DNA from: Rhodopseudomonas palustris HaA2
Lineage (GTDB): Bacteria > Pseudomonadota > Alphaproteobacteria > Rhizobiales > Xanthobacteraceae
Assembly (NCBI RefSeq): GCF_000013365.1
Contig: NC_007778.1
Coordinates: 3,472,001-3,536,000, forward strand
Direction of reading: 5' to 3'
Length of the DNA stretch: 64,000 nucleotides
In this document: piece after piece, positions 54,178-62,344 of the stretch
How positions within the stretch are numbered: the first letter of the stretch is position 1
Layout of the letters: each line of letters opens with the position of its first letter
The notes under the pieces: model-generated
The model's database searches: none
What the model was told of the DNA's origin: nothing
Seen by the model: only the letters and a program-made list of their open reading frames with translations
Program-made: the position numbers and the translations under genes

Positions 54178-55038
54178 ATGAAGCCCGCGGCTTTCGACTA
54201 TCACGCTCCCACCACGATCGCGGAGGCGCTGGTGCTGCTCGAACAGCACGGCAGCGACGCGCGGCTGCTGGCCGGCGGCCAGACGCTGCTGCCGATGATG
54301 AATTTTCGCCTGGTCGCGCCCGAAGTGGTGATCGATCTCAACCGGATTCCCGACCTCGCCTTCATCGAAGCCGACGGCAGGCATGTCCGGATCGGCGCGA
54401 TGACGCGGCAGCGCGCATTGGAGTTCTCGCCCGTCATCGCGCGTGACCTTCCGCTGCTGCACGAGGCCATCAAGATGGTCGGCCATCTCCCCACCCGCTC
54501 GCGCGGGACGATCGGCGGGTCGCTCGCCAATGCGGATTCCTCCGCCGAGATTCCGATGGTGCTGCAGGTGCTGGAGGGCGAGATGCTGGTGCGAGGACCG
54601 CACGGCGAACGAACCAGCTCCGCGGCCGATTTCGTGGTCGATGCCATGACCACGAGCCTGGCCGAGCACGAGATGCTCGTCGAAATCCGCGTGCCTGTGA
54701 TGCCGCAAGGAGCGCGGTTTGCGGTCGAGGAATTCTCGCGACGGCGCGGAGATTTCGCGATCGCAGCGGTGGCCGCGATGGTGGTGATGCAGGATGGCAT
54801 TTGCCGGAGTACGCGACTGGCGACCGCCGGCGTGTCGCCGGCTTCGAGCCGCCTGCGCGCAGCCGAGCAATTGCTCGAAGGCACAGCGCTCGACGAGGCA
54901 GCGATCGAGCGCGCCGCAAAGGCCGCCTCCGAGGCCGTCGAACCAAGTGCCGATCGCAACGGCAGCGAACGCTATCGCCGGCACCTCACCAAGGTGCTGA
55001 CCAGGCGGGTGTTGCAGCGCGCCAAACAACAAGCCTGA
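54178..55038 (+). CDS. Molybdenum hydroxylase FAD-binding subunit (CoxM-like)
   Basis: 286 residues starting at ATG 54178. It begins MKPAAFDYHAPTTIAEALVL. The FAD-binding motif LLAGGQTLLPMMNFRLVAPE is near residues 31-50, and a second, GTIGGSLANADSSAEIPMVL, is near 110. This is the medium subunit of xanthine-dehydrogenase-family enzymes; its FAD passes electrons from the iron-sulfur subunit to an acceptor. It is the first of three structural genes in the order M-S-L. Confidence 0.93.
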   Translation: MKPAAFDYHAPTTIAEALVLLEQHGSDARLLAGGQTLLPMMNFRLVAPEVVIDLNRIPDLAFIEADGRHVRIGAMTRQRALEFSPVIARDLPLLHEAIKMVGHLPTRSRGTIGGSLANADSSAEIPMVLQVLEGEMLVRGPHGERTSSAADFVVDAMTTSLAEHEMLVEIRVPVMPQGARFAVEEFSRRRGDFAIAAVAAMVVMQDGICRSTRLATAGVSPASSRLRAAEQLLEGTALDEAAIERAAKAASEAVEPSADRNGSERYRRHLTKVLTRRVLQRAKQQA

Positions 55039-55066
55039 TAGCCCCACTGCCGGAAAGCAACGAACG

Positions 55067-55561
55067 ATGTCGAGATCAATCGAGGTCAAGCTCAAGGTCA
55101 ACGGCAAGAGTTATGTGGGCCATTGCGAGTCCCGGACGCTGATGGCCGATTTCCTGCGCGATCACCTGAACCTGACCGGGACGCATGTCGGATGCGAGCA
55201 TGGCGTCTGCGGCGTCTGCACCATCCTGGTCGACGGCGAAGCGGTGCGCTCCTGCATCATGCTGGCGGCGCAGGCCGACGGCGCCGACGTGGTGACGATC
55301 GAAGGGTTGTCGCAGGCGGGCGCGTACCATCCGGTCCAGAAGGCGTTTCACGATCACCACGCCCTGCAGTGCGGCTTCTGCACGCCGGGCATGCTGGCCA
55401 CCGCGATCGATTTTCTCAACACCAATGCTTCCCCGACCGAACAGGAAGTGCGCGAGGCGCTATCGGCGGTGCTGTGCCGCTGCACCGGCTATCAGAACAT
55501 CGTCACCGCGGTGCTGGAAGCGGCTGCGGCCATGCGCGGCGACGCAAAGGCGGGAGCGTAG
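55067..55561 (+). CDS. Molybdenum hydroxylase [2Fe-2S] subunit (CoxS-like)
   Basis: 164 residues starting at ATG 55067. The plant-ferredoxin-type cluster site is GCEHGVCGVCTILVDG. The second cluster domain has QCGFCTPGMLATAI and CRCTGYQNIV. All eight expected Cys ligands are visible. It relays electrons between the molybdenum and FAD subunits. The stop lies three bases before the large-subunit ATG, so the three genes form one operon. Confidence 0.95.
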   Translation: MSRSIEVKLKVNGKSYVGHCESRTLMADFLRDHLNLTGTHVGCEHGVCGVCTILVDGEAVRSCIMLAAQADGADVVTIEGLSQAGAYHPVQKAFHDHHALQCGFCTPGMLATAIDFLNTNASPTEQEVREALSAVLCRCTGYQNIVTAVLEAAAAMRGDAKAGA

Positions 55562-55564
55562 ACC

Positions 55565-57913
55565 ATGGCCGAGACGGGCGGATTCATTGGAAAGTCGGTT
55601 CCGCGGCGCGAAGACAAGCGGCTTCTGACCGGCAAGGGCGAGTTCGTCGCGGACCTCAAGCTGCCGTCGATGCTGCACGCGGCGTTCGTTCGCAGCCAGG
55701 TCGCCCATGGCCGGATCAAATCGGTCGATCTGTCGCGCGCCCTGCGGTCACCGGGCGTCGTCTATGCGATCTCCGGGCCGGATCTCGCCAAGCTGCTGCC
55801 ACCCGTGCCCGACACGCAACTGTCGCTGCCGAAGAAATGGACGACGCGGGTCCAGCACACCTTCCTCAATCCGCAGCAACCGCTGCTCGCTTACGACAAG
55901 GTCCGGCATGTCGGCGAGGCCGTCGCGGTCATTCTCGCAGAGAGCCGCTACCTCGCTGAAGACGCCGCCGAGCTGGTGACCATGGAGATCGAGCCGCTGC
56001 CGGCCGTGGTAGATCCGGAAGCCGGGCTCACCCGCGACAGCGCCGTGTTGCACGAACAATACGACACCAATCTGATCGGCGATTTCGCCATTGCCAAAGG
56101 CGACGTCGAGACAGCGCTGGCGAACGCGCCGCACCGCATGAAGCGCCGCTTCTATCATCATCGCTACGCCGCGATCCCGATGGAGGGCCGCGGCGTCGCC
56201 GCCAACTACGACGCACGCACGGATTCGATCAACATCTGGTCGGCGTGCCAGGTCATTCACTGGCTCCGCCGCGAGGCGTCGACGGTGCTCGGCATGCCCG
56301 AAGCTCGCATTCGCTGCGTCGCGCTCGACGTCGGCGGCGGCTTCGGCGTCAAGGGCCACGTCTATCCCGAAGAATTGCTGATTCCTTATCTTGCGCGCGA
56401 AGTCGGCCGCCCGGTGAAATGGATCGAGGATCGGCACGAGCATTTCATGAGCGCCTGCCATTCCCGCGACCAGACCCACGATGTAGAGTTCGGGTTCGAC
56501 GACGACGGTCGTCTGCTAGCGTTCCAGGACGAATTCCTCGTCGATTGCGGCGCCTGGAATCCGATCGGCTCCGGCATCGCCTACAACACTGCGGTGCATT
56601 TGCCCGGCCCCTACAAATTCGAGCACTTCGCGGTGCGATCGAAGATCGTCGCCACCAACAAAGTGCCCAACGCGCCCTATCGCGGTGCCGGCCGCCCCGA
56701 AGCGACGTTCGCGATGGAGCGGGTGATCGATCTGATCGCGGCCGAACTCGGCCTCGATCCGGCCGACGTCCGCATGCGCAACATGATTCCGGCTTCCGAG
56801 ATGCCGTATCGTCTCGGCCTTCCCTACCGGGACGGCGAGCCGATCGTCTACGACAGCGGCGACTATCCGGAATCGCTGCGCCAGGCATTGGCGGCACTAG
56901 GAGGTGTCGACGCCTTCCGCGATCGGCAGCGGGCCGCACGGGCGCAAGGTCGATATTTCGGCCTCGGACTCGGATGCTACGTCGAAGGCACCGGCGTCGG
57001 ACCGTTCGAAAGCGCTACCGTCCGCGTAGACCCGACCGGCAAGATCTATCTCGCAGGCGGCGCCTGCCCGCAGGGACAAGGCATGGAAACGATCTTCTCG
57101 CAGATCGTCGCGGATGCCTGGCAGGTTCAACCCGATGACGTCGTCGTAGCATTGGCGGACACGAGCGTGATCTCGATCGGCTTCGGCACCATCGCGAGCC
57201 GCAGCACCGTGAACTTGTCGGGCGCAATCCACACCGCGAGCCAATCGCTGCAGAAGAAGGTCTTCGCGATCGCAGCAGACATGCTCGAATGCTCGCCGGC
57301 CGACCTCGAGCTGCGCAACGGAACCGTCGGCCTCGTCGGCGTACCGGGCAGAGAGATTCCCCTCGCCCGCATCGCCAAAGCGGCGATGCCCGGCTGGGAC
57401 AACAAGCGACCCGCCGGTGTTTCAGCGGGGCTGGAGGAAACCGCCTACTTCGAGCCGCCGACCGTGACCTGGGCTTACGCGACGCACGCCGCGATCGTCG
57501 AGCTCGATGTCGAACTCGGCCGCGTCGAGATCGAGAAATACGTCATCGTGCATGATTGCGGCGTGGTGGTGAATCCGATGCTGGTCGACGGGCAGATTAA
57601 CGGCGGCGCCGTGCAGGGCCTCGGCGGCGCGCTGCTGGAGGAACTAAGCTACGATTCGGAAGGCCAGTTGCTGGTTGGATCGTTCATGGACTATCTAGTA
57701 CCGGGCGCGAGCGACGTGCCGCATTTCGAGCTGAAGCACATGCACTTCCCCTCGCCGCTGAATCCCTATGGCGTGAAAGGCGTCGGAGAAGGTAGCGCGA
57801 TCGCGCCGCCGGTGGTCATCGCCAATGCGGTCTCCGATGCACTCTCTCACCTCAAGGTCGAATTCAATTCGACGCCGATCAGGCCTGAGCACATCGTCAC
57901 AGCGTTCGGATAA
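55565..57913 (+). CDS. Molybdenum hydroxylase large subunit (CoxL form II-like)
   Basis: 782 residues starting at ATG 55565. It has the Mo-cofactor domains of the family: GGGFGVKGHVYPEELLIPYL near residue 260, APYRGAGRPEATFAMERVI near residue 375, and the C-terminal GVGEGSAIAPPVVIANAV with the catalytic Glu. True CO dehydrogenases carry AYXCSFR at the active-site loop; here the loop reads PYRGAGR, as in CoxL form II proteins, whose substrates are usually aromatic or N-heterocyclic. It probably hydroxylates the ligand imported by the flanking transporters. Confidence 0.9.
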   Translation: MAETGGFIGKSVPRREDKRLLTGKGEFVADLKLPSMLHAAFVRSQVAHGRIKSVDLSRALRSPGVVYAISGPDLAKLLPPVPDTQLSLPKKWTTRVQHTFLNPQQPLLAYDKVRHVGEAVAVILAESRYLAEDAAELVTMEIEPLPAVVDPEAGLTRDSAVLHEQYDTNLIGDFAIAKGDVETALANAPHRMKRRFYHHRYAAIPMEGRGVAANYDARTDSINIWSACQVIHWLRREASTVLGMPEARIRCVALDVGGGFGVKGHVYPEELLIPYLAREVGRPVKWIEDRHEHFMSACHSRDQTHDVEFGFDDDGRLLAFQDEFLVDCGAWNPIGSGIAYNTAVHLPGPYKFEHFAVRSKIVATNKVPNAPYRGAGRPEATFAMERVIDLIAAELGLDPADVRMRNMIPASEMPYRLGLPYRDGEPIVYDSGDYPESLRQALAALGGVDAFRDRQRAARAQGRYFGLGLGCYVEGTGVGPFESATVRVDPTGKIYLAGGACPQGQGMETIFSQIVADAWQVQPDDVVVALADTSVISIGFGTIASRSTVNLSGAIHTASQSLQKKVFAIAADMLECSPADLELRNGTVGLVGVPGREIPLARIAKAAMPGWDNKRPAGVSAGLEETAYFEPPTVTWAYATHAAIVELDVELGRVEIEKYVIVHDCGVVVNPMLVDGQINGGAVQGLGGALLEELSYDSEGQLLVGSFMDYLVPGASDVPHFELKHMHFPSPLNPYGVKGVGEGSAIAPPVVIANAVSDALSHLKVEFNSTPIRPEHIVTAFG

Positions 57914-58021
57914 TCACCAAATCCAGGGCGCCAGATCTCGCTCATGTGGCGCCGCTCCCGTGGTCTTCGAGACACGCAGCGGCGGCGCCCGGCAAGTGGC
58001 ATCGCCGCACCTCAGCGGCAC

Positions 58022-58465
58022 TCAACGCTGAACGATGGCGGCGAATTTCGTGAAGAACTCGTCAGCAAGCTTCTTCGCTGCGCCGTTGATCAACCGTTGG
58101 CCGAGCTGAGCCACTTTACCGCCGACGTGAGCTTCGACCAGATATTTCAGTAGCGTGCCGTCTTCGTGCTCCGTCAGCGCCATCGACGCGCCACCTTTGG
58201 CGAAGCCGGCGACTCCGCCCTCACCTTCACCGGAGATCTTGTAGGCGCTGGGCGGATCGAGATCACTCAACCTTACCTTGCCCTTGAACCGCGCGGACAC
58301 CGGCCCGACCTTCATCTTCGCGACCGCGTCGAAGCCGTCGTCGGTCCGCTCCAGCTGTTCACAGCCGGGAATGCACTCCTTCAGCACGGCCGGATCGTTG
58401 AGCCTTTCCCAAACCGTCTCCCGCGGCGCCTCGAGCAGATACTCGCCGCTCATCGTCATTGCCAT
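58022..58465 (-). CDS. CoxG-like SRPBCC protein
   Basis: About 147 residues from ATG 58465. It contains MSGEYLLEAPRETVWERLND, CIPGCEQLERTDDGF and GEGEGGVAGFAKGGASMALT, the CoxG pattern within the SRPBCC lipid-binding fold. CoxG proteins are linked to molybdenum hydroxylase maturation or membrane anchoring. It lies convergent with the large subunit and downstream of the second importer on the minus strand. Confidence 0.9.
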   Translation of the reverse strand: MAMTMSGEYLLEAPRETVWERLNDPAVLKECIPGCEQLERTDDGFDAVAKMKVGPVSARFKGKVRLSDLDPPSAYKISGEGEGGVAGFAKGGASMALTEHEDGTLLKYLVEAHVGGKVAQLGQRLINGAAKKLADEFFTKFAAIVQR

Positions 58466-58559
58466 CAATCATGTCCTCAATCATGCGTCGAGAGCACCGT
58501 CCGCCCGGACGCGAGAGATCTTGCTCACGTCCCTCGCGTCGCGCGCGTTCGACGACTCG

Positions 58560-59654
58560 TCAGTCCAGCTTTGAGACGTCTGTCTTCTTGGCGTCGGCGA
58601 TCACCGCCTGGCGGTCGTAGCTGTTGGCATCCTTGACGAACTGGTTGGTGATGACGCGGTCCACCGGAACTGCCCCCGGCAGCACCTTCTGGGCGACGAA
58701 AAAATCGACCAAGCGCTGCCAATCCGCTTCGATCAGGCGGCCGTGCTGATCCTCGGTCTTCGGCGAATTCCAGATGCGGAGCCGCGCCTGATTGACGGTG
58801 ATGCCTTCCTCGAGCGCAGCCGCGGGGTCGGGATTCTTCGATTTCGCCTCCGGATACGCCTTCCAGGTGATCAGCACTGCGGCCCTCGGATTGGCCATCG
58901 AGTAGTCGTAACCCTTGGCAACGCCGCGGGAGACGCCAATCAGCATCTTCGGCTTCTTGGCGATCGTGTCGCTGGTGGCGAGCAGCCCGACGTCCGGTAG
59001 CGAACGGATTCCTTCCGGTGCCGGGACCTCGCGCAGATCGAGCCCGGAGAACTTGAACTTGGCGAGCGCGGCGTCCCAATACACCACCGCGTCGACGAAC
59101 TTCTGGCGGACCGACGTCACCGCTTGCGCACCCACGCCGACCGGCAGGAACGCGACGTCTGTCTGCGGATCGAGGCCGGCCTGCTGCACGAACGCCTTGC
59201 CGAACGTCGTGCCGGCGCTGCCGAGCGACTGCACGCCGAGCTTCTTGCCCTTGAGGTCGGCGATGGCCTTGATCGGACTGTCCGGCAGCACGGCGACGTG
59301 CCAGATATTCTGATAGTAAAGGCTGTAGAAATAGCGCACGTCGAGCTTGCCGGCCTGAATGCCGACCAGCGCCTCGCCGGGCGACGCCGCGCCGACATCG
59401 CCATTGCCGGCTGAGACTTGAATGGCGGACTCATTGGAGCCGCCAACCGCGATCAAGGTCACGTCCAGGCCCTCCTCGGCGAAGTAGCCCTTCTCCTTCG
59501 CGACCACGAAGGGTGAGAACGCCTCGTCGATGTTCCTCACCGGGATCAGCACCCGCACCTTCTCGAGCGCTGCGGCGGTGTCGACGCCGCCCAGGCAGAC
59601 GGCGACGCTCGCGACCACAGCGACCAGAGTTCGTCCGAAATTCAGGCCAGGCAT
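58560..59654 (-). CDS. ABC importer substrate-binding protein (NMT1/SsuA-type), second system
   Basis: 364 residues starting at ATG 59654. A signal peptide (VAVVASVAVCLGGVDTAAAL) precedes KVRVLIPVRNIDEAFSPFVV, AKEKGYFAEEGLDVTLIAVG and GDVGAASPGEALVGIQAG. Later segments include KAIADLKGKKLGVQSLGSAG and VDAVVYWDAALAKFKFSG. It serves the permease and ATPase encoded just upstream on the minus strand. It differs clearly from the 51359 protein, so the two importers probably take different ligands. Confidence 0.92.
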   Translation of the reverse strand: MPGLNFGRTLVAVVASVAVCLGGVDTAAALEKVRVLIPVRNIDEAFSPFVVAKEKGYFAEEGLDVTLIAVGGSNESAIQVSAGNGDVGAASPGEALVGIQAGKLDVRYFYSLYYQNIWHVAVLPDSPIKAIADLKGKKLGVQSLGSAGTTFGKAFVQQAGLDPQTDVAFLPVGVGAQAVTSVRQKFVDAVVYWDAALAKFKFSGLDLREVPAPEGIRSLPDVGLLATSDTIAKKPKMLIGVSRGVAKGYDYSMANPRAAVLITWKAYPEAKSKNPDPAAALEEGITVNQARLRIWNSPKTEDQHGRLIEADWQRLVDFFVAQKVLPGAVPVDRVITNQFVKDANSYDRQAVIADAKKTDVSKLD

Positions 59655-59688
59655 GTCTATCTCCGATGCAGGATGGATGACGGCTCGA

Positions 59689-60474
59689 TCAGGGAATCAC
59701 CGGCGCATCGCTGCGCCTGATCCAGAAAATGTAGCGGCGCGCGGCGTAGCGGGTGATCGCGTGCATCGCCAGGCCAATCGCCGACAGCACGATGAGCACC
59801 GCGAATACGCCAGCGACGTCGAGGCTGAAGTTCAGCGTCACCACGAGATAGCCGAGACCAACCTGCGCGCCGACGAACTCGCCAACGATCGCACCGATCA
59901 CGGCGAGCACCGCCGCGATCTCGAGCCCCGCGAAGATCAGCACCAGCGCCGACGGAATCCGCAGCCGCACCAGCGTCTGCCATTTCGTCGCCCCGAACGC
60001 CTTCATCATGTCGAGCTGGTCCTTGTCGGTGGAATGGAAGCCCGCGATCACGCTGACCAGCACTGGGAAAAAGCAGACCAGCGCGGTGATCACCACCTTC
60101 GAGGTGAGCCCGTAGCCGAACCAGATGATGAACAGCGGCGCGATCGCCACCTTCGGCAGGGTCTGCAACGCCACCAGATACGGATAGATCAGCCGCTCCA
60201 GCACCGGAATCAGCGAGATCAGCGCGCCCACGACGAGACCGGCCAGCACACCGAGGACGAAGCCGCTGAGGATCTCGAACAATGTCGCCCACAGATGCGG
60301 CCAGATCGTTCCGCCGAACACCAGCGACTGCAGCCGGACCGCGATCGCGCTGGGCGGCGGCAGCACCAGCTGCGAGATGCCGAACAGCCGGCAACAGCCT
60401 TCCCAGACAGAGACGAACAGCACCGCCAACAGCAGCGATTGCAACAGATGAGACGTCTTCCGGCTGGACTTCAT
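59689..60474 (-). CDS. ABC importer permease, second system
   Basis: 261 residues from ATG 60474, overlapping the ATPase stop (ATGA). Membrane segments include LLQSLLLAVLFVSVWEGCCR, FVLGVLAGLVVGALISLIPV and VVITALVCFFPVLVSVIAGF. The EAA loop reads AFGATKWQTLVRLRIPSALV. It fits the SsuC/TauC permease family and lies 34 bases before the binding-protein gene. Confidence 0.92.
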   Translation of the reverse strand: MKSSRKTSHLLQSLLLAVLFVSVWEGCCRLFGISQLVLPPPSAIAVRLQSLVFGGTIWPHLWATLFEILSGFVLGVLAGLVVGALISLIPVLERLIYPYLVALQTLPKVAIAPLFIIWFGYGLTSKVVITALVCFFPVLVSVIAGFHSTDKDQLDMMKAFGATKWQTLVRLRIPSALVLIFAGLEIAAVLAVIGAIVGEFVGAQVGLGYLVVTLNFSLDVAGVFAVLIVLSAIGLAMHAITRYAARRYIFWIRRSDAPVIP

Positions 60475-61301
60475 AGCGAGGTCGCCGTCATCGATTGCGC
60501 ACCGAAGATCGCGCGGATGCGGTCGCACAGCTCGCCGAACCGCGGAGTCGCCATCGTGTGAAGAGTGCGCGGGCGACCGAGATCGACGTCGATCACCTCA
60601 GAAATCCGCCCCGGCCGCGGCGACATCACCACCACGCGGTCGCCGAGCAGGACCGCCTCCGGGATGCTGTGGGTGATGAACACTACGGTCTTGCGCTCCT
60701 CCGACCATACCCGCATCAGCTCCATGTTCATCGACTCACGAGTCATCGCGTCCAGCGCGCCGAACGGCTCGTCCATCAGCAGGATGCGGGGGTTGCGCAT
60801 CAAGGCGCGGCAGATCGCAACGCGCTGCTGCATGCCGCCCGACAATTCGAACGGGTACTTTTGCGCGAAGTCCCGAAGCCCCATGAATGCGAGCAGGCGC
60901 TCCGCCTGCGCGACCGCCTCCGCGGATTTGTCGTGCTTGAGCTGTGCGGGCAGCATCACGTTCGACAGCACCGTGTTCCACGGCAGCAACGTCGCCTGCT
61001 GAAACACTACGCCGACATCCGGGCGCGGGCCGGCAATCTCGGTGCCGTCGCATCGCACGACGCCCGACGACGCGCGCTCCAGGCCCGCGAGGATCCGCAG
61101 CAGCGTCGTCTTGCCGCATCCGCTCGGACCGACCACCGAGACGAACTCGTTCTCGCGAATGGTGAGATCGACTTTGGTCAGCGCATTGACGATATCGCCG
61201 GAGCGGGTCGCGAACCTCTTCTCCAGACCACCGATCTCGATGATCGGTCGCTGCTCCGGCAGAGCAGAAATCCCGCTTCGCAAAGGTTGAACAGCGGCCA
61301 T
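60471..61301 (-). CDS. ABC importer ATPase, second system
   Basis: 276 residues starting at ATG 61301. Walker A is GPSGCGKTT, the Q-loop is VFQQATLLPWNTVLSNVM, the signature is ELSGGMQQRVAICRAL, and Walker B is LLMDEPFGALDAM. It is the first gene of the minus-strand importer operon (ATPase, permease, binding protein), which reads toward coxG. Upstream lie operator-like motifs shared with the other importer. Confidence 0.95.
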   Translation of the reverse strand: MAAVQPLRSGISALPEQRPIIEIGGLEKRFATRSGDIVNALTKVDLTIRENEFVSVVGPSGCGKTTLLRILAGLERASSGVVRCDGTEIAGPRPDVGVVFQQATLLPWNTVLSNVMLPAQLKHDKSAEAVAQAERLLAFMGLRDFAQKYPFELSGGMQQRVAICRALMRNPRILLMDEPFGALDAMTRESMNMELMRVWSEERKTVVFITHSIPEAVLLGDRVVVMSPRPGRISEVIDVDLGRPRTLHTMATPRFGELCDRIRAIFGAQSMTATSL

Positions 61302-61372
61302 CGTGAGTTCCTGCGATGCGTTGGAGCCGACCGAACCGGAGACAAGGCTCGCTCTCGCGCGAGCGACCGTTG

Positions 61373-61414
61373 TTGACTATTCCGTTAACTGTCATTCGCA
61401 GGACTTGTCTAGTC
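61373..61414. promoter_or_regulatory. Operator-like motifs upstream of the second importer
   Basis: TTGACT (61373-61378) with ACTGTCAT about 9 bases on, and the palindrome GACTTGTCTAGTC (61402-61414), lie 70-115 bases before the ATPase start. The latter reads as GACTAGACAAGTC on the minus strand, resembling CTAGACAGTC at 51320-51329. Confidence 0.45.
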
Positions 61415-61561
61415 AAAAGTCTTACGTCGAAGGCATGTATCAAGCGTGCATCGAATCTGGGCAGCGACTGCTAATTCGGACGCCGCGCAGCGCGCACGGC
61501 GTCACAGTCGCATGCCGAAGCGGCACGCGCCGCACGGACCGCATTCATGTGCGTTGAAAGA

Positions 61562-62269
61562 CTACGCGTCTGCGTCGGACGTCGCGCGTTGCCGCATCAC
61601 GGCGGTCTTCGCCGCGGTCGTGCTCGGCACTTCTGCTGTGCAGTACAGCAGCACGATGTTGCCGACGTGTTCGACCCAGGCCTTGCGCGAGGCTGCCGAG
61701 GCGAGATCCTTGCCCAACGCGATTTCGAGCGTGTAGCGGTTGGACAGATAATGATAACACAGCGACGACAGCGTCATGTAGACGACCGCCGAGTCGAGGC
61801 CAGGCCGGAACACGCCTTCCACCCGGCCGCGTTCGAGGATGAAGCTGATCGTTTCCACCAGCGGATTGTAGAGATCGCGGATCCGCTTGGATTTTCGCAG
61901 AAACCGGCCGCGCTGCTTGTTCTCTTCGTTCATCAGCCGGATCGCGTTCGGATTGCTCTCGAGCGCCTGGAAGGTGTGTTCGACGAGTTGCTTCATCGCC
62001 AGGATCGGGTCATGGGCGCGGACGGACAGCTCGCGCTGCTGGTCGCGCACCTCCTCGTACATCCGCTCCAGCGCCGCGACGAACAGCCCTTCCTTCGACT
62101 TGAAGTAGTAATACAGCATGTTCTTGCTGACCTTGGATCGCTCCGCGATCCGGTCGACCCGCGCGCCGTCGAAGCCGGTGCGAGCGAATTCCTCCATGGC
62201 GAGCTTGAGTATCTTCTCGCGAACGCGAGCCGGATCACTGCTTCTGCGCGCCAAGCCGCTATCCTCCAT
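61562..62269 (-). CDS. TetR family transcriptional regulator
   Basis: About 235 residues from ATG 62269; the frame is open to 62311. The N-terminal DNA-binding domain is ILKLAMEEFARTGFDGARVD, then IAERSKVSKNMLYYYFKSKE, a canonical TetR helix-turn-helix. The C-terminal helical region is ligand-binding and variable. It lies between the second importer and the downstream molybdopterin gene and probably represses the locus until the substrate is present. Confidence 0.93.
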   Translation of the reverse strand: MEDSGLARRSSDPARVREKILKLAMEEFARTGFDGARVDRIAERSKVSKNMLYYYFKSKEGLFVAALERMYEEVRDQQRELSVRAHDPILAMKQLVEHTFQALESNPNAIRLMNEENKQRGRFLRKSKRIRDLYNPLVETISFILERGRVEGVFRPGLDSAVVYMTLSSLCYHYLSNRYTLEIALGKDLASAASRKAWVEHVGNIVLLYCTAEVPSTTAAKTAVMRQRATSDADA

Positions 62270-62344
62270 GGCCGAGCGGCGGCCGAAATAGGCGGCCCTG
62301 CCCGTCCGCAACTATGCTGGGCCGCGAGGAAAAATCAATCGAAC

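Noticed and set aside
55565-57913. Labelling the enzyme a carbon monoxide dehydrogenase
   Set aside because: The AYXCSFR loop of true CO dehydrogenases is missing; the loop reads PYRGAGR.
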